A stretch of 64,000 nt of DNA, taken from NCBI GenBank assembly GCA_029961685.1, contig JARWKL010000012.1:27327227-27391226 (forward strand). Reading direction: 5' to 3'. Numbering within the stretch: the stretch's first letter is position 1; each line of letters opens with the position of its first letter. This document shows positions 26,401 to 38,094 of the stretch, piece by piece. The translations under genes were made by a program, and so were the position numbers. A model generated the notes under the pieces. The model ran no database searches. It was not told where the DNA came from and saw nothing but the letters and a program-made list of their open reading frames with translations. The stretch comes from Aristolochia californica (Eukaryota; Streptophyta; Magnoliopsida; Piperales; Aristolochiaceae).

Positions 26401-27724
26401 TCTTTGATTTTGTCCGCTTATATGTCCAATTGCTTGAATATTTTATTCTCATTTAATTGTATACACTAAATGCAAGAAATAATAGCAGACCTGTCAATCA
26501 GCTGAGCATGGCCTAATTTTGTAAAAGCGTGCTCCAATTCTTCCCTAACCTGTTCATTCACAACATTGGTGGCAGCAGACAAATAAGACTACATGGTTTC
26601 ACATAACATAACATTAGTTTCACAACACATAACATTGGTTTCACAATTGTAAGACTCTTTTCCCATTCAATACAGTAATTTATAGGTAAAAAAGTGATTA
26701 ATCAGAATAGAACTGGAGAAGAAAGAATATAAATAAAAATGCAGCCATCATCTTAAATCTATGTCATGCAGTAAATCGCTTATCTTTTTTACAACTTCAA
26801 ATTTGCTGCCTAAATTTGTTCAAGAATGCTGGTGTCTATAGATTTTAAAGGAAGGACCAACTTTTAAAGACATTAGAAACAGATAAAAGAATAAGATTAA
26901 CAATGATGAAAACCAAATTTCTTGATGACATTGAAGAGTCCAAATGCTATTATGAATGCATCAATCGTTAATAAATTTAACCATCAACTACACATGCATT
27001 GAAACAAATATCAGAAATTTAAGAATAAAGCATAAAACTTACTATTAATGCATCTGTTAAAAAGTGCTTCACCATGAGTAAATAAAAGCTGTTGGAAAAA
27101 TAAGTCAGTAACTCACAATTCCTCGAAGAAGAGGCTCCAAAGTCGAGCAAATCCTTTGTAGGCTATCCGAATTCAAAGCTTCAACAACAACACTGAGGCA
27201 TGTAATAATGGATATTAAGTGTTAAGAGAAATATAATAACAGTAATTGTATGCCAACACATTATATGGAAAAAAGAATGAGCCTTTTTCAGCTGAACAAA
27301 TTCACGGTCTTCAGGATGAAAAAATTAGTGAAACACTCCAGACATGATTAAATTCACAACAAAAGGCTCTTGTTTCCTTGTCCAAACAAGCTCTCAACTA
27401 AAACTCAAAAGCTTCCACAGTCACACCATATCCACATGCACTCAAAATAAAAAAAAAAACGATAAACCCTACTTTACAACATCAAAAGTCCGAACAATTG
27501 TAAAGATCGCCCAAACAGTTATTAACGTCACTGCACCTGAATAGAATAGAACAAGTAGCAAGTATAAACAAGGGCGACGAGTTAATAAATAGTTATATAA
27601 GCTACCTGGCCAGAGCAGGCAGTTTGGGCTTCTTGGGTTGCTGTGATCTTTCTCCCTCATGCTCTTGCTCGGCTTGGTGGTACCAGGCTCTCTTCTCCTT
27701 CCTGCTGGCTCCGGGAAGTTCCAT
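20480..27724 (-). CDS. CBP60: CALMODULIN-BINDING PROTEIN 60 family regulator
   Basis: CBP60 proteins are plant nuclear DNA-binding regulators, several acting in immunity and development under calcium and calmodulin control. Seven exons join in phase on the minus strand: 27606-27724, 27117-27192, 26491-26549, 23370-23863, 22422-22582, 22121-22324 and 20480-21193, giving about 608 residues. The N-terminus is basic ([10 protein letters not shown]), followed by [20 protein letters not shown] and VREELEHAF. The conserved DNA-binding core runs from [11 protein letters not shown] through VEGEQGS to [30 protein letters not shown] and beyond. The C-terminus has the calmodulin-binding helix [20 protein letters not shown], typical of the CBP60a-f branch and unlike CBP60g or SARD1. 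The start is the only ATG before the KKPKLP block. Intron 3 is about 2.6 kb and holds a 148-bp tandem duplication. I see no defects. The exact orthologue is not assigned. Confidence 0.94.
24789..25066. repeat. 148-bp tandem duplication in a CBP60 intron
   Basis: Two copies, about 24789-24936 and 24937-25066, share CAACCAAAATTCAATCTGAA and most of the following 110 bases with a few substitutions. The period is 148 bp. The small differences suggest an old local duplication with no coding role. Confidence 0.85.
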
Positions 27725-28624
27725 CAACGGAAGAGTAACGAAGAAATTTTTTATTCTAAGATTGGCTGAGAGGGGATACAACTTCAATAAACACTCTGAT
27801 CCAATTACAACACGATAATTGAAAACTGATTCGCTCTTGAAGAGTATCGAAACATGCAAGCTGACGACGGTTTTTTGTATTGAAAATACAGCTAATCACA
27901 GGAGAGTAAGACTAGACAACCCTTTTTTTTTTTTTTTTAAAGTTTCAGAAAACCGCGTTTTTCTAGTTCGAGCATGCATCTGTCCCCTCCGTCGCAGTCG
28001 TTGACGACTGGGCCGGACTTCGGATTACAAACATTAGCAAAATTGTTTTTTTTTTTTTTTGCCCTTTTACAGATTCGTCGGAGAGACAACACGACGAGAA
28101 ATCTGTCTGTCAAATCATCTCAGCTGCCTCCTTAATGCTGATACGGAATCTTTCATAAAAGCAGAAAAAGGAAACAGTTCGAACAAGAGTTTTCAAAGCT
28201 GTAACAATTACAGGACAAATGGCGTAACATGGTCACTTTGTTCTCATTAAAAACAACAAAATGATGGCTTACGAGCGTATCAATATCATAACGCCATTTC
28301 AACAACGAATCATCAATATTTTAATAAAACTTAGATAAAATAATATGATACGGGAACCATAAATAAGCTTACATTCTTCAGCTATTTCCCTCAACTATAT
28401 AATTCACGTTCAGGAAATAAACACTGACATTGAGATGTAATTTGGCAACTTAAAAAAAAATGAAAACTGAAAAAAATAACAGAATTGAATACATCTTCGT
28501 GGCGATGATATACACCAGTGAACACAATCTAGTGTCCTAACAACAAGATTGCACGAAGCAGACTAGCTAGTAATAGCTCATCTGAGTTCACAAAATCTAT
28601 GGTTGCTTGAACTGATCAATTTCA
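27725..28624. other. CBP60 promoter region and 3' flank of the DUF1068 gene
   Basis: The CBP60 5' flank and the 3' UTR of the DUF1068 gene share this space. It is AT-rich with T runs at about 27921-27938 and 28047-28060. No other gene was recognised. Confidence 0.45.
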
Positions 28625-31600
28625 CTATCCCTCCCAGCCAAGTTGCCGGGCCCGTCGTTCCCATAGTGCCGTCACTTTCCTCTCCCTAATTAAGGATGCC
28701 TCTGCTCGCTCCCTTGCTTCCTCACAAATCTCTGTTGCTGAATTACATTTCTCAGCCTCCTTTTGGTATTCAGATGCTATCCTTCTTGCTTCAACAAACG
28801 TGAGATTCATGTGATGACTGTTCTCTTCTGCAACAGTCTCCTGCAGTTTCAGCTCTTCTGTTAAAAGATCAACAAATTGTTTTCCCATCTCTTTGTTGAG
28901 GTCAGGATCATTCTTTCCACAATCTGTCACCATACAGCAAGTCAAAGTGCGCATCAGACTAGAGAACAATAACTAAGAAAGCAAAGAGGCAAGAAGATCA
29001 ATCAATTCCAGTTCTTTGGTTTCTTTTACTGGATGGCTTCATTTTATTAGTGAATCTTCAACCAATTTCAGTTATTTGATTTTTTTTATCGGATGGCTTC
29101 AATTTATATGTGAACCTCCAACCAATTCTAGTTCTAGAGAACCCTCATTTTATTCAGCAGAGATCTGCATAATAATTCTATCATGCAAGTAACGTTATTT
29201 TGTAACCATGCAACTGAAACTTGCTGACAATTTGAAAGTTGGCTTGACAGTTATATAAACTGGATTCCAAATTAAAATATAAAGCACATTAAACTCTTTT
29301 TAAAAAAAAAATAGAAAGCAAATTAAACTCATTTGGGAACGAAATTTTTTTTTTTTAATGTCAGAGCAAAGAATTGAGTATGTTCAAAAGTGAAAATTGC
29401 GTTAAATAGGATATTTCTGGACAGCAAATGGTCAAGTTTCCATCAGAAAGCACATAGGAATGGAAAACAGTGCGGGCTAATTCTTGACCTCTCCTCAGAT
29501 TTCACTACCTAATTGACTCCAACTCCATAACAACTAACAAACATGAGAGTCGAGTTATTTTTTCTTCTCATTAATGGAAAGCCTCCTTACAGTTTCTACT
29601 CCTAGACAACTCAGACTTTTTAACTAGTAAATACAAGATCTCATAACAGAAGAAAATATATATCATGCTTAAGAATAAAGACCTCTAACTCCCAATAAAC
29701 TACTATAGCTAGGACTTGTTTTGCATATTTACAGCTAAATTTACCTTACAACTCCCTCAGAAATGAACAAACAAATCACAGTTTGTTGAAGCAACTTTCC
29801 TGGATACGCTCTCTGCTAAGTATTATGTATAACTATATATACCACTATTCAAATAATTTAATATGATGAAAGGTATCCTTTGAAGCCCTTCTCCATGGCT
29901 GCTCATTCAATGTATTCAATGAATTGTCCAAAGAAAGACCAATTGTCCATTGGTCATTTATTAGAAGAATTAAAGGTGAGAGCCCATAATTGCAACATAT
30001 AGTCAGAAACTACATGAAGAGGAATGGAAGAGGGATCCAAATCCAGAAAAAAAAAGGTCCTGCTAATAGATGGAGGCACCGTTATTCGACAGTGTGTAAC
30101 AAGTTGTAACATTTACAGAAGTACTGTCTTCTCCAATATATGTTACAACATCATCATTATCACTACCATTGCCTGAAGAGTCTCCCTTGGATCCTAAGCA
30201 TGTGAAAATTTTGTTGACTAGATTATCAAAATATAACTAAGCAGTTACAAAAGAATGTAGGGCCATTTCTTTGCGTTCATTACAAGATTTCAGTAAAATA
30301 GGTATTGAAGCAGGCATTGGTATGAAAACATGAAAGTTCATCTAAACAAAATGGTCTATTTCATCTGAATGATAATAATTACTCCAGACGGGTCACCAAT
30401 AGCAAGCCAGGTAAAGGAAACAAATTATGACCTGATCATAGCTATCGTAAAGAGCTAGTTGCCATGTAAAGCTGCATATCATAAACTAAAAAAACTCTTC
30501 CTTGTAGAGGAATACTTAGCATACATCGCTTTCCTTCTTAAAAACAACTCTTACAATTAAAAACATACCTAAACTTCTTAAGTAACACCCTTTAGACTTT
30601 CTGCAGTATACCTTCCCCCAATCCTACCTTGAATGATGTCTGATGAGATTTTGTGAATATAAGTTTTACCTTTTTTCAGTTATCCAGTGGCAACACGAAA
30701 CTTATGCTGATAACCTACAGAAAGCAGCTTAGAGAGTAAAATCTAACCTGCAATGGAGAGGTTGATCAACCCTGCAGAAGTAACAAAGGATCAAAATAAT
30801 AACGTTAGATAAGAAAACTGTGAAACAAAATGGCATTAAAATGAAAAATCAGAATTCAGGCAAAAGCCACAGCAAATTCATAGGTCCCTACAATGCAGAG
30901 CAAGTTTCATTAAAATGCTAATGCAGTAATAGCAGGCCCTTCAATTTTACAAGGAAGGAGCAATTTCAGCACATTAATGGATAACAATGGACCCCTTCAA
31001 GTAGAATTTGTTCTGTTAATGGAGCAGTTCCCCAAAATATTAGGCTGGAGTTTTTTAGTGATGCTGGAAACTTTTGGGTTTCTAGAAAAAGCTTTAGTAA
31101 GTTATCTTAAGTTCAAAAGTATATTTACTTTAGCCAGAGTTGGTGTTTCCATTTCAGATATGTCTGCTCCTGCTCCAGTAGGAGTAGTTTCATGTGAACT
31201 GGTTCCTCTGAGAGCATAAAATGGCCTTCCCATCAACACAGTTGAATTGGCTCAAAGTATGGTGATTGCAACATTTCTAAGCAACCAAACAAGAAGAATA
31301 TTTTCCTTGTAGGAGCAGAAACAATAGAAGCCTTCCAGAAGCATTGTAAACTCCAAGTCTGAAGACGATCCCAAATTTCTAATATAACAGAATTTTCATC
31401 GTGATTATATTTTTAAAAACTTCAAATTAGGCCAGCCCTTTCTACAGTTTAAAATAGAGTTTTTAATCCCACTGGTATTTCCAGTAGAAGTCCATCACTC
31501 GAAATTGATTTACTTAACCAGTGTCAATCTTCTGAATCATTGTTAAACCAGTTGAACCACCAATTTCCATGGAGCTCCCCTCCTCCCTATTTGAATATAA

Positions 31601-33335
31601 ATACAATCAGATAAATAGTCATTCAATAAGAAAATCAGGGTATGTTTCTGTCTTATCATTGTAAGTATACAGTTGTATCAATAGAATCACAAACAAGTGA
31701 TCAGTAAACATTGAGACAAATGTTTTTTGTTCAACTTTTCAATAAATAATACATGAGTGCATTCCCATTTTCTTGGATAACCAAACTTCAGCAGCTTTAA
31801 TTAGAAGTGGCTTTATTTTGAAATATTTACTTGTTTGACGGTAAAATGTCCTGCATGCTAACAGACAGAGTTCTTAATTCAAGGAACAGGTACAAGATGA
31901 ATGTCAGAGACAAAACAAACAGAATAAGACATCCACCAATTGAAGTTGTGCTGTTGATTTTTTCTCTCTTCACTTTCAGCCCCCCATCCCCTGTGAAAAG
32001 AAAAAAGATCTAGGCAGAAACCCATAAGATCAAAATAGCTAAACACCACTTTAATTGGGAATATAAGCTTTACTTTATGCCTGGGCTTGTACTATACTTC
32101 TACCATTTTATCCCAACATTCTCAATGAAATACATGACCCATTAGAAAACTTTAATGTTAAGAGACGGATGCAACTTTAAAATATGTGATGTACCTTGGC
32201 ATTTTTTTACCACATTAATTACTGTCTTTCAGGATCTAATGCAATGACAAACCCAGATTTTTTCTGTTAATTATAATAGAGTTGTTATCTATAACTATCA
32301 CGAAGATAGAAAGAAATGTCCCACATAAATCCCAGGATAATCTGATAAAATTAAGTACCAGAAATAACTTTGATAAGATTACAGTAAGGAATAGAATTCA
32401 CACAGATAGAGATAAAAAGTAGAGCGGATTAACCAAGCATAGATGTTTACAAATACACACAGAGGTTAAACAACAAGGCATACGACTTCTCCCACCAAAC
32501 TAACAAGAAAAGAAAATCACATAACATAAAGTTTACTTAAACTGTTATTATTTATATCAAAATAAGATGTAACTCAACTAAAAAGGTCGTTGTGGTTCTC
32601 TTTCTGGAAATTGTTAAAATCAAGAATATGTGTCGCTCAACTAAAACTGGCATTCTCTTTCAGAAAATTAATAATATGCGTTGAAATCCTCCACAACTCT
32701 GGGATATATAGCTTAGGAGCAGGTTTATAAGAATATAATAGAAAATAAGAAATCCTCATCTCTGAAGGAGGATGCTTTCAGAAGAACGATCATTTACAGG
32801 AAAAAAGTATTGTCCAATGAAAAATGCATAACAGCATCATAGGACAGCATGTAAGAAATTAAGAGGTTGGAGAAGTCCCAAAATACCAAACAATTTCCAC
32901 AAACTGTCGAGAAGTCTAAATCAAAATTATAGGACAATATGGAGAAGGAAATTTAAATCTTAACCGGACAAGGAAACTTGAAATCCGTGAACCAATCAAA
33001 TCAATTATCGAATAATAATACCACTTCAGAAGGGGCGCAACAAAACGGAGATTTGCACCCCCTCAGTTAAGTTCCTCCGTAGAACACAAGGGAGCAAAGT
33101 AAAGCAAAAATGAAACAGAGAAAGAAGAAAAAATACCTGGTGCTATAGTAAGCAGGGACAAAGGAGGAGGGCAATCACACACACAAGGTTCACATAAAGG
33201 AGCGCTTCCACCAAGTCTAAATCCTTTCTTGAATTTCCAATACAAAGCCGGTCCCGATACGTACAGAGCCGACGCGACGGCGAACACCACCAAGCAACAC
33301 CTGAGAAACAATCCTGCACGAAGAGAAGATGACAT
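28625..33335 (-). CDS. DUF1068 single-pass membrane protein (NKS1/ELMO-like)
   Basis: Three exons on the minus strand join in phase: 33137-33335, 30748-30771 and 28625-28923, giving about 173 residues. An N-terminal membrane segment (LRCCLVVFAVASALYVSGPA) is followed by LYWKFKKGFRLG, a Cys/Pro motif (CEPCVCDCPPPLSLL), the micro-exon peptide GLINLSIA and DCGKNDPDLNKEM. A long helical, probably coiled-coil C-terminus follows, ending RRARQLGWEG. All are hallmarks of the plant DUF1068 family. Members such as NKS1 and ELMO1 are Golgi membrane proteins linked to pectin synthesis and cell adhesion; assigning that role here is by family only. The middle exon is just 24 nt, with GT-AG borders on both sides. 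The long first intron (about 2.4 kb) may carry regulatory sequence. The start ATG directly precedes the membrane segment. Confidence 0.92.
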
Positions 33336-34280
33336 TTCTTTCCCAATCTCAGCCTCTCCGTCCTAGATCTGATCCTTGAACAACAAAAGCCTCACACCCA
33401 TTTAAGCAAAACCCAGTAACGCGTTTATTGAGCACCTGAGAGTGCTCCTTCCTCTGAGCCTCTATGCTTCAGAGCCTAGTTTCTCCGTCCACTAATAAGT
33501 GAAGGCGAAACGACTCAAGTTCTTGAAGGTCGGTAGATTCAAATCAGGATCCAATAAAGGAACCCGGGTTTAAATAGTGCTAAATTCGCAACATCCCACG
33601 AATATAAGCATTATGCTGGAATTGATTACCCTTTGTTAATTTGACTTCAGCATCGTGGATCTTTGTTTGTGAGTAAAACAAGAGATGAAACCATTAAGGC
33701 GCACCGACGCCGGTGGCAGCCAGCCAGCCAGCCACTACGAATGAGATAGGGAAATCCGAAAACGACTTGGGTCCGATGAACACCCGATCCGGATTCCGGC
33801 TTGAAACCAACTAACAAACCGACTTGGATCCTAAAATCAAACAGTAGTAGTGCGGTGCGGCTCCACTACCTCTCCCCTGTGGTTTTCTTTAACATGCGCT
33901 CCCTACCATCACATGATGCAAGGAATCCTTTCCCATTGTTTTGGAAAAAGACAGATGGTGAGAGGGTGAAGGCGAGGTAAAAATAAATTAACCTTGACAC
34001 TTTTAGAAAAATAACCTTATAAACCTTGAAATATGAAAAATTTACCTACATACTCTTGTTAATATCATCAAGATACCTAAGCATCCTTACCTACATTATA
34101 CCCATCAATCTTATGTGCTTATGAGTTATTTGACATGGATCCATCCTAGTAAAGTTGGTACATAAAGTGGTATACAAAAATATTACGTGAGACTATACTA
34201 TATGCCATATGGTTAGCCGACCTAGGTAATTCACTTTTACTCGTTACTTATAGTGCACACTAAGAGGTAAGAGGGGGGGT
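33336..34280. other. upstream region of the DUF1068 gene
   Basis: This holds the probable 5' UTR and promoter of the minus-strand gene. It is GC-richer near 33690-33900, with a short CAGC repeat (GCCAGCCAGCCAGCC) near 33717. It passes into AT-rich DNA after 33970. No coding sequence was recognised. Confidence 0.45.
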
Positions 34281-35812
34281 GATTGCACAAGTGAAAGTGA
34301 ATTATTTTTTTATGTTAGTATGCTCAATAGAAAATGAGATGTAAAGTATAACATATGCATAATGGAAAATGTAGTTGAAACTGAAAAATGAGTTTAGTCA
34401 TAAAATACTGATAGATTTAACTTTATTAAGATAGTTGTATTTAACAAAATAAACTAAATAATTTCAATTTTTAAAATAATATTAAATAATATTATCTAAG
34501 CAAACATGGCTACTTTTATAATGTCTAGAAATTCTAACTTTTACAATTTATTAATTATTACTCTTAAATTGGTAATATAATATTAAAAGTCATTAATATA
34601 ATAAATAATTAAATAGAGTATTTTTTAAATAAATTAAGATAGATTTTAGTTTAGTCTAAATTAATACAATAATTACAAGAAATAAAAATATTAATTTAAT
34701 TAATTTAAAATATATAGAATACTTAAACAAAAATATTTACTTTTATAATGCCTAGATACTTATCAAACTCTTACTTCTACAATATCTTAATTACTACTCT
34801 TAAATTAGTAATTTAATATAGTATTAAAATTTATGAATATAATAAAAAATAAATAAGGTATTTTATTAATAAAATAAGATAGATTTTAGTATAGTATAAA
34901 TTAATAAAATATAAAAAAATAAAATTATTCATGGTTGGGTTTTGGGAGAGTGGGCAGCGAGCGGCGAGAGGGAGGGATATAGAGAGTGTCAAGAGAGAGT
35001 GAGTGAAAGTGAATGACCTATGCAATTCACTTTCACTCATTCCCTTGTAAAACGAGTGAAAGTGAAATCCAAGTGTTTAACCTCTTAATTTGCTTTCATT
35101 GCCCTTGACTTTGCCATTGCTCCCCTCCCTCTCGTCGCCCATTCTCTCAAAATCGAACCTTGTCATGAGTAATTTTATTATTTTCTAATTATTTTATTAA
35201 TTTAGACTATATAAAAATTTATCTTATTTTATTAATAAAATACCCTATTTTTTTTTTATTTTAATACTATATTAAATTACTAATTTAAGAATGATAATTA
35301 AGATATTGTAAACGTAAGAATTTGATAAGTATCTAAATATTATAAAAGTAAATATTTTGTTTAACTATTATATAATTTATAATTAATTAAATTAATAATT
35401 TTATTTTGACTTATAATTATTGTATTAATTAGACTAAACTAAAATTTATCTTATTTTATTAATAAAATACCATATTTAATTATTTATTATATTAATAAAA
35501 TTTAATATTATATTATATTACTAATTTAAGAGTGATAATTAAGATATTTGTAAAAGTCTGAATTTTTAGACATTATAAAAGTAACCATGTTTGTTTAGGC
35601 ATATTATTTTTAATATTTAATTAAATTAATATTTATTTTAAAATTTTAATTATTTAACTTATTTTATTAAATATAACTATCTTAAAAAAGTTAAATCTAT
35701 CAAAGTATTTGCCATTATGCACACTGATACAAAAAAAATATTTTATACACCACTTTCCATTGATCACTGACATGAAAAAATAATTAACCACTTTCACTTC
35801 TTGTTAGTGCAT
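34281..35812. repeat. long AT-rich foldback (inverted repeat) element
   Basis: The left arm (about 34281-34976) and right arm (about 35123-35812) are imperfect reverse complements over roughly 690 bp. Anchors include TGCACAAGTGAAAGTGAATT against the complement of ACTTTCACTTCTTGTTAGTG, AAACATGGCTACTTTTATAA against its counterpart near 35590, and GAGAGGGAGGG against CCCTCCCTCTC near the centre. The loop of about 146 bp contains a further inverted motif, AGTGAAAGTGAAT and ATTCACTTTCACT. Within each arm a block of about 220 bp is itself duplicated. No protein is encoded. It may be a foldback or MITE-like transposon; the exact ends and target duplication were not resolved. Confidence 0.8.
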
Positions 35813-36159
35813 TGTGTAAGTGAAATTCAATTTCAGTAGGAAAAGTGGCTCAAAAAACGTTAGTACACTATCTTAATTATCAGTGATAGATTCTGAACAT
35901 ACACACTGAAAACACAAGTTAACGGGCCACTACCCTAAAAAACACAAGTGTACTAACCCCGCCCAATCGCCTACCACTCAATCACGTCCTCATGGGACCC
36001 ATGAACCCTCCCACGTTGTTTCCTTAGATGTACGGTGGTGTCAATGTCTCCCCCCCGTCTGACTCGTCTTCCTTCTCTCTCAAGTCACAAGTTCCCATCT
36101 ACGAGCTCCGATATATTCCCCATCTTCCCCACTTCACAGCGCAAAGAACACGAAAGAAA
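35813..36159. other. promoter region of the lipocalin gene
   Basis: This short non-coding stretch lies between the foldback element and the lipocalin start. It becomes C-rich from about 35940. An ATG at 36028 is in frame with the lipocalin. No clear TATA box was seen. Confidence 0.4.
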
Positions 36160-37601
36160 ATGGCATCGAAGGGAATGGACGTTGTCAAGGGCCTGGACCT
36201 GCAACGCTACATGGGGCGATGGTACGAAATTGCTTCTTTTCCTTCTCTATTTCAGCCCAAAAATGGCGTCAACACTAGAGCCACCTACATCCTCAACGAA
36301 GACGGGACGGTGCACGTCCTCAACGAGACGTGGACGGACGGGAAGAGGGGTTATATCCAAGGCACAGCTTATAAAGCGGAACCAAAGAGCGACGAGGCGA
36401 AATTGAAAGTGAAGTTTTATGTGCCCCCTTTCTTGCCTCTCATCCCCGTTGTTGGGGATTACTGGGTTTTGTTCATCGATGACGATTATCAGTATGCACT
36501 GATTGGACAGCCCAGCAGAAAGTATTTATGGGTACGTGTCAAATCTCTTCTTGGCTTCTCCCTCTGCTTCAAGGGCCTTTCAGTTTTGTTTATAAACTAT
36601 TCTCGTTTGATATTTGCCTTTATAAATTCCAACTTTTCTTTTGTTTGGAGGTCAATCTATTCATTATTCAATGTATTTTTCTTTAATATTTTATGTTCAA
36701 GCTGTTGCAAGTCGGTGATTTTTTTTCTCAAACTGTGATATGTAGGTATAGTTGTTTTTAGGTTTTGCACTCTTTAGGTCTTAGCTCAGAACCCAGAAGG
36801 CACTTGGGAAGACAAAGAAGAAAGAGAAGACCAAAGGATAGGTTGATGACCGCCGAATACACTGTAAAAGCCGTTTATGTTTAGAATTTTGTGGGGCTTT
36901 CCTGTTGTCTTGTTGCATGGGTCGACAGTGATGACACAAGAAGGTGTTAAGTTGTGAAGTCTATAATGGTGATGGACGATTATGAGTTTGTGAGAGAGGT
37001 TAGAGAGAAGCACCGAAAGAATGGTGTGTGCTGTTTTTTTTTTTTTTTTGTAAAATTCTTCATCGTAATAGTGAATGATTGGAGGCAAACCTGTATAAAT
37101 ATTGTGTTTTTGTACCTAATTACTTATTCTTCTGTGATTTTTATTGCTCTGGATGGTATTAAATCAGGGTGTCTAATTCATAACAAGTACTAGTTGTGGT
37201 AATGGAGGGCCAAACAAGCATAACAGATAGGTCTACAGTTGCCTTTCGTTTTTACCTCCATTACAGGCTCTGAATAAGAATTGAATCATAAACTCCCTTC
37301 AGTTCAGTTCGCTGCTTATTGTACTAAACCTTTCGAGAATAATTTATCAGAGAAGTAGGCTGTTCTAATTTTAACTTTCTTTTTTTTTTTTTTTTTTTTT
37401 GGATGTGGTGATCAGATATTGTGCAGACAGACCCATCTTGACGAAGAAATCTACAATCAACTCGTGGAGAGAGCTGCAGAGGAAGGCTACGATGTGAAGA
37501 AACTCCACAAAACCTCACAGGCAGACCCTCCACCAGATGCTGAAAATACCCCCCAGGACACCAAGGGCATCTGGTGGATCAAATCAATTCTGGGCAAATG
37601 A
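36160..37601 (+). CDS. TIL: temperature-induced lipocalin
   Basis: Temperature-induced lipocalins are small membrane-associated beta-barrel proteins that protect plants against heat, cold and oxidative stress. Two exons, 36160-36531 and 37416-37601, encode about 185 residues, the normal family length. The lipocalin signature GRWYEIASFPSLFQPKNGV lies near residue 17, with ATYILNEDGTVHVLNETW, the proline-rich loop KFYVPPFLPLIPV and DYWVLFIDDDYQYALIGQPS. The last exon gives EIYNQLVERAAEEGYDVKKL and the C-terminal KGIWWIKSILGK. The start is placed at the ATG matching the family N-terminus; the frame stays open to an upstream ATG at 36028. The intron is 884 bp with long T tracts before the acceptor. 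No defects were found. Confidence 0.96.
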
Positions 37602-38094
37602 AGGTTGAAATATATCCATCTAATCTGAAGTTATGATAAGGTGTTATATGATTGTATGTATTGAGGAAAGGATGATTGATGAGAGATGTCAGTTTCAGCT
37701 GTTCCTCTGTGAATGTGTTGGTTATCATGACAATAAAATAAAAAATGTCTGTGTATTGGTTCTTTGAAAAAGTAATAATTTTAATTCATGAATTACGATT
37801 AAAGAAGTAAATATTGCTATTTAAACTTTTTCCCTATAATTTCCTAACACAAACACACCATTAGATCACACATTCATAGCAGAGGCAACCAAATTTAAAC
37901 ACAAACAATGCAATCACAAATTAGGATTATCCCCAATTGGTACTCTCAAACATAAAACAACCAGTCTAAAAAGGAAAAACAACCTAGTCTTGAAAGTCTC
38001 CATCAAAAGCATGACTAAAATGAAGAGTCTGAGCATGTCTTATTAATAGCATAAATCTTGCTATCACTTCCACCATTAGAATACCATACGAAGG
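37602..38094. other. convergent 3' flanks of TIL and the GRAS gene
   Basis: Both neighbouring genes end here, pointing toward each other. The stretch is AT-rich with an AATAAAATAAAAAA stretch near 37733. It holds no other recognisable feature. Confidence 0.5.
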
